Part shown: positions 1-8,743 of the stretch, one piece after another
Position numbering within the stretch: position 1 is the first letter of the stretch
Layout: every line of letters begins with the position of its first letter
Assembly: GCF_900095725.1 (NCBI RefSeq)
Contig: NZ_FMMP01000006.1
Location: 248,001 to 312,000, forward strand
Source of the DNA: Cellulosilyticum sp. I15G10I2
Lineage (GTDB): Bacteria > Bacillota > Clostridia > Lachnospirales > Cellulosilyticaceae
DNA length: 64,000 bases
Reading direction: 5' to 3'
The notes under the pieces: model-generated
What the model saw: the letters and a program-made list of their open reading frames with translations, nothing else
Databases searched by the model: none
What the model was told of the DNA's origin: nothing
Position numbers and translations under genes: made by a program

Positions 1-716
1 CAGGAGTATTTGATCAAATTAGAGACTTATTTGCGCAAACCCAGGAAGCTAAAATGAAGGGGTATCAAAAAGGCAGGTTCAGCTTCAATGTTAAGGGGGG
101 AAGATGTGAAGCGTGTCAAGGGGATGGGATGATAAAAATAGAAATGCACTTTTTGCCTGATGTTTATGTACCTTGTGAGGTATGTAAAGGCAAACGTTAT
201 AACAGAGAAACCTTAGAAGTAAAATATAAGGAGAAGTCTATATCCGATGTACTTCATATGACAGTAGAAGAGGCTCTTATGTTTTTTCAAAACATACCGG
301 CTATTGAGCGTAAACTTAGAACATTATACGATGTAGGGCTATCCTACATTCGATTAGGACAACCCTCTACAACCCTATCAGGGGGAGAAGCGCAAAGAGT
401 TAAGCTTGCAACAGAACTCAGTAAGCGCAGTACAGGCAAAACTATGTATATTTTAGATGAACCTACAACGGGGCTACATTTTGCTGATGTTCATAAGTTG
501 ATCGGGATATTAGACCGATTAGTTGAAACTGGTAATACAGTCGTTGTAATCGAGCATAATTTAGATGTAATTAAAACATCAGACTATATAGTTGACTTGG
601 GGCCAGAAGGCGGCATGCGCGGTGGTATGATAATAGCTGAAGGGACTCCTGAACAAGTTGCTAAAAAGGCAAAGTCTTATACGGGTCAGTTTCTTAAAAA
701 GTATCTAAAGGGATAA
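1..716 (+). CDS. uvrA: UvrABC excinuclease subunit A, C-terminal part (gene enters from left edge)
   Basis: DNA damage-recognition ATPase of nucleotide excision repair, acting in the cytoplasm with UvrB and UvrC. The reading frame is open from base 3, so this is the last ~237 residues of a protein normally near 940. Visible are the second half of the zinc-binding module (CEAC and CEVC pairs), the ABC signature [12 protein letters not shown], Walker [12 protein letters not shown] and the H-loop VVVIEHN. All of these belong to the second ABC ATPase half. The internal ATG at 54 is not the real start. uvrC follows in the same direction after one opposing gene. Nothing looks damaged; the 5' end is simply outside the window. 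Confidence 0.97.
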   Translation, partial: GVFDQIRDLFAQTQEAKMKGYQKGRFSFNVKGGRCEACQGDGMIKIEMHFLPDVYVPCEVCKGKRYNRETLEVKYKEKSISDVLHMTVEEALMFFQNIPAIERKLRTLYDVGLSYIRLGQPSTTLSGGEAQRVKLATELSKRSTGKTMYILDEPTTGLHFADVHKLIGILDRLVETGNTVVVIEHNLDVIKTSDYIVDLGPEGGMRGGMIIAEGTPEQVAKKAKSYTGQFLKKYLKG

Positions 717-720
717 TCAA

Positions 721-755
721 AAGGGTAGCATATCACATTGTGATATGCTACCCTT
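721..755. terminator. bidirectional terminator between uvrA and a convergent gene
   Basis: A perfect 16-bp inverted repeat (721-736 and 740-755) with a 3-nt loop lies between the converging ends of uvrA and the stalk-domain gene. The T-runs are short on both sides, so its strength is uncertain. Confidence 0.75.
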
Positions 756-791
756 TCATAGTTATATAAAGAATCATTTAAAATATTTATT

Positions 792-1871
792 TTAATTACT
801 AGTAGAAACTGTATTGATGATAAGGCTGCCGTTTTCGTAGTCGGCAATGAGGCCAAGAGAATTGTCTTTCACAACAATAATAATTTTATCATAAGTACTA
901 TATTCATCTTCTATATCGTCAATAATGTCGTCGAGATACTTTCTTAAATTGCTACGGCTAATATCATTCCAAGCTGCTCTGTAATCCGTACCGCTCGTTC
1001 TCAGATTCACATTAAGTGTAGCTGTCAACGTACTGCTTCTTTCACTCAGGTCTATGGCGTTAATGGGAATGCTAGGTGTTACGATATTAATTGTTTTATA
1101 GTATCTTTCCAGTTCTGTTTCAAACTCAGAAAGTGAAAGATAAGACTCTTCTTCATAGGTATAAGAACCTGTTTTAGAATATCTGAAGGTTGCAACTTCT
1201 TTATCTGTACGGCTGTCCTCTAATGTTCCTCTAATTTCAGTATCTTTATGAGCACTTGCAATATCATAACAGATTTCTCTTATAAACTGTTTGCGTCTTG
1301 ATTCAGTTGTTTTAGCAAAGTCGCTGCTGTCATATCTGCTGTCATAAGAGACAGTTAGCTCTAAACGGCTAGAGACAAGTCTAAGATTAAATTCCCAATC
1401 GATATTGTAATCATCATAGTAAGTATCTTTAATTTTGCTTAAAGTATTATTAATGGCAGCGGTTGTTAGATTACTTCCTTCTGTACCAGTGCCTTTAAAG
1501 GTTTCAAGTTCTTTTTTTGCAACGTCTAATTGCTGCTTAAGGGATGCAATCTCAAAGTTTTTAGCCGCGAGCTCTTGTTCAGTTGAAACATTGGAGCTTG
1601 TTTGGCTTGCAATATAAATCGTATTATTAGCCCAATTTACATTAGCTCCCATGATCTCACTTACTGCACGAAGGGGTACATATGTAGTGCCGTTTACTAA
1701 AAAAGGCTCACTGCTTAATATTTTAGTCTGCCCATTATATGATATAGCTATATTGCTATAAACAGCTTTAAGTGATTTTGTAATGCTTGCAGCATTTAAA
1801 ACAGTACCAGACAGTGCAATGCCAAGTCCTAAGGTCAAACATAAGACTTTATAAGATTTAAATTTTTTCAT
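792..1871 (-). CDS. secreted stalk-domain (copper amine oxidase N-like) protein
   Basis: Predicted exported protein of 359 residues; function unknown. Residues 1-28 form a signal peptide (KKFK, then a hydrophobic stretch ending near LNAAS). Residues ~38-90 match the copper amine oxidase N-terminal or stalk domain common in clostridial surface proteins, with the hallmark VNGTTYVPLRAVSE. Residues ~95-127 look like a coiled coil. The C-terminal ~220 residues are polar and not recognised. The stalk domain is usually a structural surface module, so no copper or amine oxidase activity is implied. The start at 1871 has a good AAGGAGG site. A second, different stalk-like protein lies at 30829-31911. 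Confidence 0.75.
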   Translation of the reverse strand: MKKFKSYKVLCLTLGLGIALSGTVLNAASITKSLKAVYSNIAISYNGQTKILSSEPFLVNGTTYVPLRAVSEIMGANVNWANNTIYIASQTSSNVSTEQELAAKNFEIASLKQQLDVAKKELETFKGTGTEGSNLTTAAINNTLSKIKDTYYDDYNIDWEFNLRLVSSRLELTVSYDSRYDSSDFAKTTESRRKQFIREICYDIASAHKDTEIRGTLEDSRTDKEVATFRYSKTGSYTYEEESYLSLSEFETELERYYKTINIVTPSIPINAIDLSERSSTLTATLNVNLRTSGTDYRAAWNDISRSNLRKYLDDIIDDIEDEYSTYDKIIIVVKDNSLGLIADYENGSLIINTVSTSN

Positions 1872-2019
1872 GGTATCCTCCTTAATAATTAAATAAATTT
1901 ATTGATTTAATTATTTGTATTTAAGTTAAGTATATATAAAATTTACCATAATTTCAATGTATTATTCCAAAATATACTAATTTAATACAACTGAAACAAT
2001 GCAGTAATATTACGAGATA

Positions 2020-2028
2020 TGCTATAAT
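2020..2028 (+). promoter_or_regulatory. extended -10 promoter candidate for uvrC
   Basis: TGC followed directly by TATAAT (2023-2028) forms an extended -10 element about 40 nt before uvrC. No good -35 is seen, which is usual for this promoter type. Confidence 0.5.
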
Positions 2029-2068
2029 AGAGAAAGATAAAGCCTAGTTATGCATAAAGGAGAAGCTT

Positions 2069-3907
2069 ATGTTTAATATAGAAGAAGAACTCAAAAAGCT
2101 CCCGGATCAGCCAGGAGTTTACTTAATGAAGGATGAAGACAATCAAACAATATATGTCGGTAAAGCGATTAATCTTAAAAACCGTGTCAAACAATATTTT
2201 CAAAGCTCCAGAAACCATTCGCTGAAAGTAAAAAAAATGGTTCAAAACATCAGGTCTTTTGAATATATTGTGACGCGGTCTGAAATGGAAGCATTGGTTT
2301 TAGAGTGTAACTTTATTAAAAAGTATAATCCTAAATATAATATCCGCCTTAAAGATGATAAGCATTATCCTTATATTAAACTGAATATAAAAGATGCCTT
2401 TCCAAAACTTACGATTGTTCGCCATATGAAAAAAGATGGGGGCAAATATTTCGGGCCTTATACAGATGTACAGGCTATGTGGGAACTTGTAGATATTATT
2501 AAGCAAACATGGGCACTTAGAACTTGTTCAAGAAATCTACCTAAAGATATAGGTAAAGAAAGACCTTGTTTAAACTACCATATTGGAAAGTGCTATGCAC
2601 CATGTGCGGGGCACATAGATCAAGCCAAATATTCTGAGATGGTTGAAGAAGTGGAAGATTTTCTAAGCGGCAAGTACAATAGCATAATTAAAAAACTGCA
2701 AGATGATATGCAAAAGGAAGCTGAACAATTAAACTTTGAAAAAGCAGCTGCTTTAAGAGATCAAATACATGCCATAAAAAAATTAGAGCAAAAGCAGAAT
2801 GCTACGACAAATAGTATGGCTGACCAAGATATTATTGCTTTTGCAAAAAGTCCGGAAGATACGCTTATACAAGTTTATTTTGTAAGACAGGGCAAGTTAG
2901 TAGGCAGAGAGCACTTTTATTTAGAAGATACTGAGGACGAGACTATAGAAACTATTTTTAGAGACTTTATTGTTCAGTTTTATGCTGATGCAACGTTTAT
3001 ACCTAAAGAAATTATTATAGAGAGAGTTCCCTATGAAATGGACATCTTAGAAAGCTACTTAACTGCAAAAAAAGGGTCAAAAGTAAAACTTATTATCCCA
3101 CAAAAAGGGACAAAGCACGGAATCTTAGAACTTGCGAGTAAAAATGCAGAACTTACTTTTGGAAGATTTGGAGAACATTTAAAACAAGAAGAACAAAAGA
3201 CCACAGGTGCATTATCAGAACTTAAAGAAGCTTTAGGATTTAAAAAGACGCCTTATCGCATAGAAGCCTACGATATATCCAATACACAAGGGATACAATC
3301 AGTTGGTGGAATGGTTGTATTTGAAGGTGGAAAACCTAAGAAAAGTGATTATCGCAAGTTCAAGATTAAGAGTGTAGTAGGTGCTAATGATTATGGCAGC
3401 ATAGAAGAAGTTATTGAAAGACGTATCTTAAGAATGCGTAATGAGCAAGAAGAAAATAGTTTTACAAAAGTGCCAGATGTGTTTTTTATTGACGGCGGAA
3501 AAGGTCAAGTGAGTGCAGCAGAAAAAATAGTTACTAAACATGGGCTTAATATTCCTGTTTGTGGGATGGTAAAAGATGACAAGCATAGAACGAGAGGTTT
3601 ATTATATAAGGAAAAAGAGGTTGTACTATTAAAGCAGACCGAAGGTTTCAAGCTTATTGCAAGAATACAGGATGAGGTGCATAGATTTTCAATAGAGTAT
3701 CATAAAAAATTACGTAGCAAAGCTCAGATACAGTCTGTACTTGACGATATTAAGGGTATAGGCAAAGAAAGAAAAAAAGCATTGATTCAGCATTTTGGAA
3801 GTGTAGAGCGTTTAAGTCAGGCAACACTTCAAGAAATTCAGGAGGCCCCAGGGATTTCTAAAGCAGTTGCGGATAATATTTATGCGTATTTTCATATACA
3901 TGCTTAA
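2069..3907 (+). CDS. uvrC: UvrABC excinuclease subunit C
   Basis: Makes the dual incisions in nucleotide excision repair after UvrA/UvrB load on damage. The 612-residue length is normal. In order: GIY-YIG nuclease near the N-terminus (PGVYLMKDEDNQTIYVGKA, residues ~15-33), Cys-rich linker with CLNYHIGKCYAPC, UVR motif that binds UvrB (~215-250, LNFEKAAALRDQI), RNase H-like endonuclease domain (IEAYDISNTQG, VFFIDGGKGQ), and C-terminal helix-hairpin-helix motifs (IKGIGKERKKAL, APGISKAVADNI). ATG 2069 is preceded by AAAGGAG. hprK follows on the same strand with its own promoter. Confidence 0.97.
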   Translation: MFNIEEELKKLPDQPGVYLMKDEDNQTIYVGKAINLKNRVKQYFQSSRNHSLKVKKMVQNIRSFEYIVTRSEMEALVLECNFIKKYNPKYNIRLKDDKHYPYIKLNIKDAFPKLTIVRHMKKDGGKYFGPYTDVQAMWELVDIIKQTWALRTCSRNLPKDIGKERPCLNYHIGKCYAPCAGHIDQAKYSEMVEEVEDFLSGKYNSIIKKLQDDMQKEAEQLNFEKAAALRDQIHAIKKLEQKQNATTNSMADQDIIAFAKSPEDTLIQVYFVRQGKLVGREHFYLEDTEDETIETIFRDFIVQFYADATFIPKEIIIERVPYEMDILESYLTAKKGSKVKLIIPQKGTKHGILELASKNAELTFGRFGEHLKQEEQKTTGALSELKEALGFKKTPYRIEAYDISNTQGIQSVGGMVVFEGGKPKKSDYRKFKIKSVVGANDYGSIEEVIERRILRMRNEQEENSFTKVPDVFFIDGGKGQVSAAEKIVTKHGLNIPVCGMVKDDKHRTRGLLYKEKEVVLLKQTEGFKLIARIQDEVHRFSIEYHKKLRSKAQIQSVLDDIKGIGKERKKALIQHFGSVERLSQATLQEIQEAPGISKAVADNIYAYFHIHA

Positions 3908-3937
3908 GTAAAGAGTGTATCAAAAGCAAACAATAGG

Positions 3938-3946
3938 TGGTATAAT
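3938..3946 (+). promoter_or_regulatory. extended -10 promoter candidate for hprK
   Basis: TGG followed by TATAAT (3941-3946) sits 36 nt before the hprK GTG, with an AGGAGG ribosome site in between. No clear -35 is visible. Confidence 0.5.
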
Positions 3947-3982
3947 AAAATCGAAAGATAGAATAGATTAGGAGGAGATTAG

Positions 3983-4921
3983 GTGTATTTTGTAACAGTA
4001 AGTCAGTTAAAAGAACAATTTAAACTTGAATTATTGACCCCAGACATTGATTATAAAGATAGAAAGATTACCGTATGTGATGTAAACAGACCTGCGCTTC
4101 AGCTGGCAGGTTTTTTTGATTACTTTGATGCAACTAGGCTTCAAATCATTGGGAAAGTAGAGCATACTTATTTAGAAAAAATAAGTGAGGAGGAAAGAGA
4201 TAAAAAAATCAAACGACTTATGTCGTATAAAGAAATTCCATGTATTATCTTATGCAGAGAAGAAATAGAACCTTTTGAGTGTATGGTGGCATGTGCTAAG
4301 GAAAATGGCATTCCTATATTTAAGACAGACTTGCCAACTACCAGTTTTTTAGCAGAGGCCAATAGATGGCTGCATGTTGAGTTGGCACCCAGGATTTCTA
4401 TGCATGGCGTATTAGTAGATATTTATGGGGAAGGCGTACTTATTACTGGGGAAAGTGGTATAGGTAAAAGTGAGACAGCACTAGAACTTGTTCGAAGGGG
4501 ACATCGTCTAGTAGCAGATGATGCAGTAGAAATTAAACAAGTTTCAGCGAATACGCTTTTAGGATGTGCACCAGAAGTAATCAGACACTTTATTGAGGTA
4601 AGAGGGATAGGGATAGTTGATATTAAACAAATATTTGGGGTTGGTTCTGTAAAAGAGATGAAAAATATAGATCTTGTCATAAGGCTGGAACTCTGGGATC
4701 AAAATAAACAATATGACCGCCTTGGACTTATTAATGAATACACTGATATTTTAGGTATAAAAGTAGTTACAAACTCGATTCCAATAAGACCAGGAAGAAA
4801 TATTGCTATTATTTGTGAAACAGCTGCAATTAATTTTAGACAAAAGAAAATGGGCTATAACGCTGCAGAAGCACTTAATGATAGAGTAATGAGTAATTTA
4901 CAGAAAAAACCATTAATTTAG
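3983..4921 (+). CDS. hprK: HPr(Ser46) kinase/phosphorylase
   Basis: Phosphorylates and dephosphorylates HPr on Ser46 and thereby drives CcpA-type carbon catabolite control in Gram-positive bacteria. The 312-residue protein has an N-terminal regulatory domain, the conserved His141 before the nucleotide site (MHGVLV), a P-loop GESGIGKS at residues 156-163, the following VADDAVEI, and the family signature EVRGIGIVDIKQIFGVGS near residues 205-223. The start is GTG 3983, placed by AGGAGG at 3970-3975. The uvrC-hprK order recurs in clostridia. It is the main sign here of PTS-linked sugar regulation. Confidence 0.96.
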   Translation: MYFVTVSQLKEQFKLELLTPDIDYKDRKITVCDVNRPALQLAGFFDYFDATRLQIIGKVEHTYLEKISEEERDKKIKRLMSYKEIPCIILCREEIEPFECMVACAKENGIPIFKTDLPTTSFLAEANRWLHVELAPRISMHGVLVDIYGEGVLITGESGIGKSETALELVRRGHRLVADDAVEIKQVSANTLLGCAPEVIRHFIEVRGIGIVDIKQIFGVGSVKEMKNIDLVIRLELWDQNKQYDRLGLINEYTDILGIKVVTNSIPIRPGRNIAIICETAAINFRQKKMGYNAAEALNDRVMSNLQKKPLI

Positions 4922-5030
4922 CAGGATCGTGATAAGAAGATACGGCAGAACGCCATGCTAGAGGTATATTATCAGAATCAGATACCATACTATAAGAGAA
5001 AAGATATCATTGTTGTAAAGGAATGCGGCT

Positions 5031-5183
5031 ATGTTACAAAAACTATTGCTAGAAATAGAAGAGTTAAGGGCGGAACTCAATAAGGCGTTAGAACAAGATA
5101 GTTTAACGTTAGATAAAGAAAATATACTCATCTTGAGTATAAAACTCGACCAGCTTATACTTAAATATATCAAGCAACTGTAA
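5031..5183 (+). CDS. Spo0E-like aspartyl-phosphate phosphatase (small protein)
   Basis: A 50-residue protein beginning MLQKLLLEIEELRAEL and carrying LSIKLDQLILKYIKQL at its end. This fits the Spo0E family, two short antiparallel helices with an S-x-x-L-D-x-L-I motif. Such proteins dephosphorylate Spo0A~P and delay sporulation. The start ATG 5031 has AAAGGA at 5017-5022. It lies in the gap between hprK and the next gene and is easily missed. The match rests on the motif and size only, and the canonical SQELD is here SIKLD, so function is likely but not certain. Confidence 0.65.
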   Translation: MLQKLLLEIEELRAELNKALEQDSLTLDKENILILSIKLDQLILKYIKQL

Positions 5184-5311
5184 AGGATAAGGTTTAATAG
5201 TTAGAGAAATCTATAAACTGTTAAGCCTTGTTTTGTTACATACAGCTCCATAATTATTTATATGGGGTATTAAGGTACAAGTATTATCAATAAAGAGGAG
5301 CATAATTTTTT

Positions 5312-5851
5312 ATGAAGGAAGCTATAGATCAGCAACTATTAATTAATGTAGAATTTAAAGTGAAAGATGTATTAAGATATAATATGTGGGTAGTATTTAG
5401 AGGTATTGCAAATAAGGTAATAATGTTATTGGGAGTTGTATTATTAGGTGTATATATTTATAAAATGATCAATAGAACAGTTACATTAGATATTTTTATT
5501 ACAAGTCATGTGCTGTTACTACTCGTTCCAGTTATGATATTTCTGCTCATTCCTTGGAGAACTTGGAAAATCACGCTTACTCAAATGCAGACACCTGCAT
5601 TTGCATTTGGGGTGAAGTATACTTTTTTACTAGACAAGATTATACTTGATTTAGGGACGACACAAGACGAGATGCCATGGGATTTATTTATTGAGATTGT
5701 AGAAACAAAGTATGATCTTAGATTTTTTGTGGATGAAGTAAATGCTCAGTTAATACCTAAACACAATCTTACTAAGGCGCAGCTAGAGCAGTTTAAACGT
5801 ATTGCGTCTCAAGCGACAGAGATGGGTGTATGTAAGTTTAAAGAGAAATAA
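5312..5851 (+). CDS. YcxB-like two-helix membrane protein
   Basis: Protein of 179 residues with two membrane segments (~37-54 and ~68-86) separated by a short loop. A C-terminal cytoplasmic domain contains MPWDLFIEIVETKYDLRFFV and LIPKHNLTKAQLEQFKRI. This layout and the W-x(5)-E-x-x-x-x-F plus IPK motifs are typical of the YcxB-like family of unknown function. The start at 5312 is preceded by AAAGAGGAG. It ends 19 nt before the next gene, so the two may be co-transcribed. No enzymatic residues are apparent. Confidence 0.55.
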   Translation: MKEAIDQQLLINVEFKVKDVLRYNMWVVFRGIANKVIMLLGVVLLGVYIYKMINRTVTLDIFITSHVLLLLVPVMIFLLIPWRTWKITLTQMQTPAFAFGVKYTFLLDKIILDLGTTQDEMPWDLFIEIVETKYDLRFFVDEVNAQLIPKHNLTKAQLEQFKRIASQATEMGVCKFKEK

Positions 5852-5870
5852 ATACAGAAAGAAGAACGCT

Positions 5871-6848
5871 ATGAAAAGATTATTTCACCTGTCTACAGTT
5901 CCAGCGCAACTACAATGGTTTGAAAATGACTGGAAAAATATAACTGATTTTATTAAAAAAAATAATATAGAGGGCATTGAACTTGGTCTTACAGCGAGTT
6001 ACCCTATTGAACAGATTCCTTCCGACATTATAGAGGGTGTACATTTATCTTTTTATCCTATGTGGCTTGATTTCTGGCATGGAGACATAGATAAAGTGAG
6101 TAAGATTTTAGGCAGCAGGGAAGCGGTATATGATTATTATGGCGGGTATGACAAACAGGTTATTATAGATTCTTATAAACTGCAGTATCAAAGAGCTAAA
6201 CAACTAGGCGCTAAATATATGGTATTCCATATTAGTCATATACTTATAGAAGATTCTTTTACATTTACTTATACTTATTCGGATGAAGAGATCATTAAAG
6301 CAAGTATAGAACTTATTAATGAAGTATTTGGAGAAGATCAAGACGGCCCCATGCTGCTATTTGAAAACCTTTGGTGGCCAGGCTTAACTTATCTTAACCC
6401 AGAACTTGTTCAATACCTTATAGAACAAGTAAAGTATCTGCATAAGGGATATGTACTAGATGTATCGCATCTTATTTTAACAAACCCCAAAATTGCAACG
6501 GAATTACAAGCATTTAATTATATTGAAAAAGTTATGAGTAACTTAGGTGACTTAAAAGATACAATAAAAGTTGTACATCTTAATAAGACACTTCCAAAGC
6601 ACTATATGCAAAGAGACCATAATTATACATTACAAAAATACAGACAAACTAAGGATAAATACGGTAAGAATAGAATTCTTAAAAATCATATTAAGCAGAT
6701 GGATCCGCATCAACCATTTGATCATGAAATAGCACGTAAAATCATTCAGCTTGTCTCACCAGATTTTTGTGTTTATGAAACAGCGCCTAGTTCAAAATAT
6801 GAGTTAGCGTATTTTATAAAAAGACAAAATATTGCGCTCGGTATTTAG
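5871..6848 (+). CDS. xylose isomerase-like TIM-barrel protein (sugar phosphate isomerase/epimerase family)
   Basis: Protein of 325 residues resembling the xylose isomerase/AP endonuclease 2 TIM-barrel superfamily. Metal-ligand-type motifs lie at barrel strand ends: EGIELGLTA, FHISH, LLFENLWWPG, VLDVSHLIL, VVHLNK and a terminal CVYETAPSS. Substrate cannot be told from sequence. The frame is open further upstream, but ATG 5871 gives a protein that begins MKRLFHLSTVP as expected for a barrel first strand, whereas upstream codons overlap the previous gene. The ribosome site is weak (AAGAAG). It is followed by a terminator. Confidence 0.65.
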   Translation: MKRLFHLSTVPAQLQWFENDWKNITDFIKKNNIEGIELGLTASYPIEQIPSDIIEGVHLSFYPMWLDFWHGDIDKVSKILGSREAVYDYYGGYDKQVIIDSYKLQYQRAKQLGAKYMVFHISHILIEDSFTFTYTYSDEEIIKASIELINEVFGEDQDGPMLLFENLWWPGLTYLNPELVQYLIEQVKYLHKGYVLDVSHLILTNPKIATELQAFNYIEKVMSNLGDLKDTIKVVHLNKTLPKHYMQRDHNYTLQKYRQTKDKYGKNRILKNHIKQMDPHQPFDHEIARKIIQLVSPDFCVYETAPSSKYELAYFIKRQNIALGI

Positions 6849-6856
6849 CTTATTAG

Positions 6857-6892
6857 ACCTTTTAGTTCATAATGAACAATAAAGGTTTTTTT
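6857..6892 (+). terminator. intrinsic terminator after the TIM-barrel gene
   Basis: Imperfect stem ACCTTTTAGTTCAT with ATGAACAATAAAGGT followed by seven T's. Confidence 0.75.
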
Positions 6893-6942
6893 ATGGTGTT
6901 TTTAATAAAAATGACAGAAAATGCCTAAATTTAATTAAAAAC

Positions 6943-6971
6943 TTGACACAAATATCCATTTTGTATATAAT
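6943..6971 (+). promoter_or_regulatory. consensus housekeeping promoter for the NlpC/P60 hydrolase
   Basis: TTGACA (6943-6948), a 17-nt spacer and TATAAT (6966-6971). The leader to the ATG at 7063 is about 85 nt. Confidence 0.85.
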
Positions 6972-7062
6972 AATTCTGTAACAATTAGTTAATAAATTTT
7001 ATTGTGTTTTACATATGAATCAATTCATAATGCAATAAATCATTTTTAAGGAGGCTTTATTT

Positions 7063-8010
7063 ATGCGTTTGCAGAAAATATTACTAGGTGTTGTTATGAC
7101 AGCTATGGTAACTATTATTCCAAGTGTAGCTTATGGACAAGCTTATGGAACAGTAGCAACAGGGACATTAAATGTAAGAGAAAAAGCAACAACAGACTCG
7201 AGGATTCTACAGCAAGTAGGCCTTGGAGTACCAGTAGAAATTGTAACCGAGTCAAATGATTGGTTACGACTTACCTTAAAAGATGGGTCTACAGCTTATG
7301 TAAAATCTGAATTCATTACAGTACATAGAGTCGTTGCAACTGTAGAAGTGGCAGGAGGTCTTAATGTAAGAGACTATCCATCAACAGATAAAGGGGCAAT
7401 TATAGGAAAGTTTTATCATGGAGACGAAATTTCTGTCCATTATAAAGTAGATGATTGGTATAAAATAAGCCAAGAAGGATTTGAAGGTTTTGTACATAAA
7501 GATTTTGTAAAAGAAGATTTATTAAGATATTTACCCATAAGACAGTTATCAGAAGTACAAAAGGTTACGATAAGTCAACAGCAAGTTAATATGGCTGTTA
7601 GAACACCAAGTACAAAAACTGCGACATCAGCAAAATCAAGCAGCTTAGGTGATTCAATTGTATCTTACGCTAAGCAATTTTTAGGGAATCCTTATGTATA
7701 TGGAGGCAGCAGTTTAACAAGAGGAACAGATTGTTCAGGATTTACGCAGCAAATCATGAGAAATTTCGGCGTGAGTATTCAAAGAAGTTCCAGCATGCAG
7801 TATGCGAATAATGGTTATGCTGTCAATGCGAATAATCTTCAAAAAGGAGATTTATTATTTTATGGCTATAAGGGACGTGTATCTCATGTAGGCATATATA
7901 TAGGCGGAGGACAAATTATCCATGCAAATGATGAACGTACTGGTATCATTATAAGCAGTGCATTCTCAAGTGGCAGTAAACCATTTATTGGTGCAAAACG
8001 TGTGATATAA
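7063..8010 (+). CDS. secreted SH3b-SH3b-NlpC/P60 peptidoglycan hydrolase
   Basis: Cell-wall endopeptidase of 315 residues, expected to cut within peptide stems of peptidoglycan. Residues 1-26 are a signal peptide. Two bacterial SH3 domains follow (~29-88, TGTLNVREKAT; ~93-150, GGLNVRDYPST), then a Ser/Thr-rich linker and the NlpC/P60 domain (~197-315). The catalytic triad is visible: Cys224 in TDCSGF, His275 in SHVGIY and His288 in IIHAN. Transcription is driven by a consensus promoter just upstream and ends at a terminator directly after, so it is a single-gene unit. AAGGAGG precedes the ATG. Confidence 0.92.
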   Translation: MRLQKILLGVVMTAMVTIIPSVAYGQAYGTVATGTLNVREKATTDSRILQQVGLGVPVEIVTESNDWLRLTLKDGSTAYVKSEFITVHRVVATVEVAGGLNVRDYPSTDKGAIIGKFYHGDEISVHYKVDDWYKISQEGFEGFVHKDFVKEDLLRYLPIRQLSEVQKVTISQQQVNMAVRTPSTKTATSAKSSSLGDSIVSYAKQFLGNPYVYGGSSLTRGTDCSGFTQQIMRNFGVSIQRSSSMQYANNGYAVNANNLQKGDLLFYGYKGRVSHVGIYIGGGQIIHANDERTGIIISSAFSSGSKPFIGAKRVI

Positions 8011-8030
8011 TTGAAAATAACTACGCAAAG

Positions 8031-8059
8031 GAATGTCCTTCTAGGGGCATTCTTTTTTT
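8031..8059 (+). terminator. intrinsic terminator after the NlpC/P60 gene
   Basis: GAATGTCC/GGGGCATTC stem followed by a run of seven T's. Confidence 0.75.
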
Positions 8060-8194
8060 GTGGGGATAAGTTTTATAAGATACTATTATTTACTTGACAG
8101 AGGGATTGGAAATATGTAACAATAAGAGAAATTTATACATAAAATTATAATATAAGAAATTTATAAATGTTTTTTTTTATTGGGGGGAAGTAGA

Positions 8195-8614
8195 GTGGAT
8201 AGAGATCAATTATTAATGATTAAAGACTATTTAAATGCTAGAAGAAAGGTATTGCCGGAGTATGTAGAACAAGATCCCTATCATTGGAATTCAAGAATAT
8301 ACATGGCAAAGCTCCTGCAAGAAATAGGTAATACGCAAGAAGCTTATATCATCTTAAGGGGTATTTATGAAGATAATACATTCAGATTTGATAAAGGGAT
8401 TCATGGGGCATATGAAGAATACATTATAGAAAAAGTAAAGTTTTTTCAGCAGCTTGCACAGCTTAGTATAGAGGTTACAAAAGAACCTGCTCAAAGCATA
8501 CCTTATTTGGATGAAGCCCTTATTATGCTGGATGGTGCAGAAAGTGTATATCCTTATGTTGATCCAAAAGATATCAAGTTGTTAAAGAAATCATATCTTA
8601 ACAGATTAGACTAA
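8195..8614 (+). CDS. hypothetical TPR-like protein
   Basis: A 139-residue, mostly helical soluble protein without a recognised family. The stretch DPYHWNSRIYMAKLLQEIGNTQEAYIIL resembles a tetratricopeptide repeat unit, and a second helical pair follows near residues 95-120. The frame is open a little upstream through a TTG, but GTG 8195 lies at a proper distance after the GGGGGGAAG ribosome site at 8182-8190 and is preferred. It sits alone between two terminators, upstream of addBA. No signal peptide or membrane segment is seen. Confidence 0.6.
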   Translation: MDRDQLLMIKDYLNARRKVLPEYVEQDPYHWNSRIYMAKLLQEIGNTQEAYIILRGIYEDNTFRFDKGIHGAYEEYIIEKVKFFQQLAQLSIEVTKEPAQSIPYLDEALIMLDGAESVYPYVDPKDIKLLKKSYLNRLD

Positions 8615-8630
8615 AAAATGATTATATAGT

Positions 8631-8661
8631 CCTCTAGTGTCATACATTAGAGGATTTTTTT
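8631..8661 (+). terminator. intrinsic terminator upstream of addB
   Basis: CCTCTAGTGT/ACATTAGAGG stem with a short loop followed by seven T's. Confidence 0.8.
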
Positions 8662-8743
8662 GTTTGAGTATCTTAAACAATAGCTATAATATATCTATCA
8701 AGATATGTTAGAATAGAACTTAAGCAAAAGGAGGGTGGATGAG

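Noticed and set aside
1435-1617. Plus-strand frame of 60 codons
   Set aside because: Lies wholly antisense to the stalk-domain gene, no ribosome site, low-complexity translation.
4954-5082. Frame MLEVYYQNQIPYYKRK overlapping the Spo0E-like gene
   Set aside because: No ribosome site, basic unstructured product, overlaps the better-supported Spo0E-like frame.
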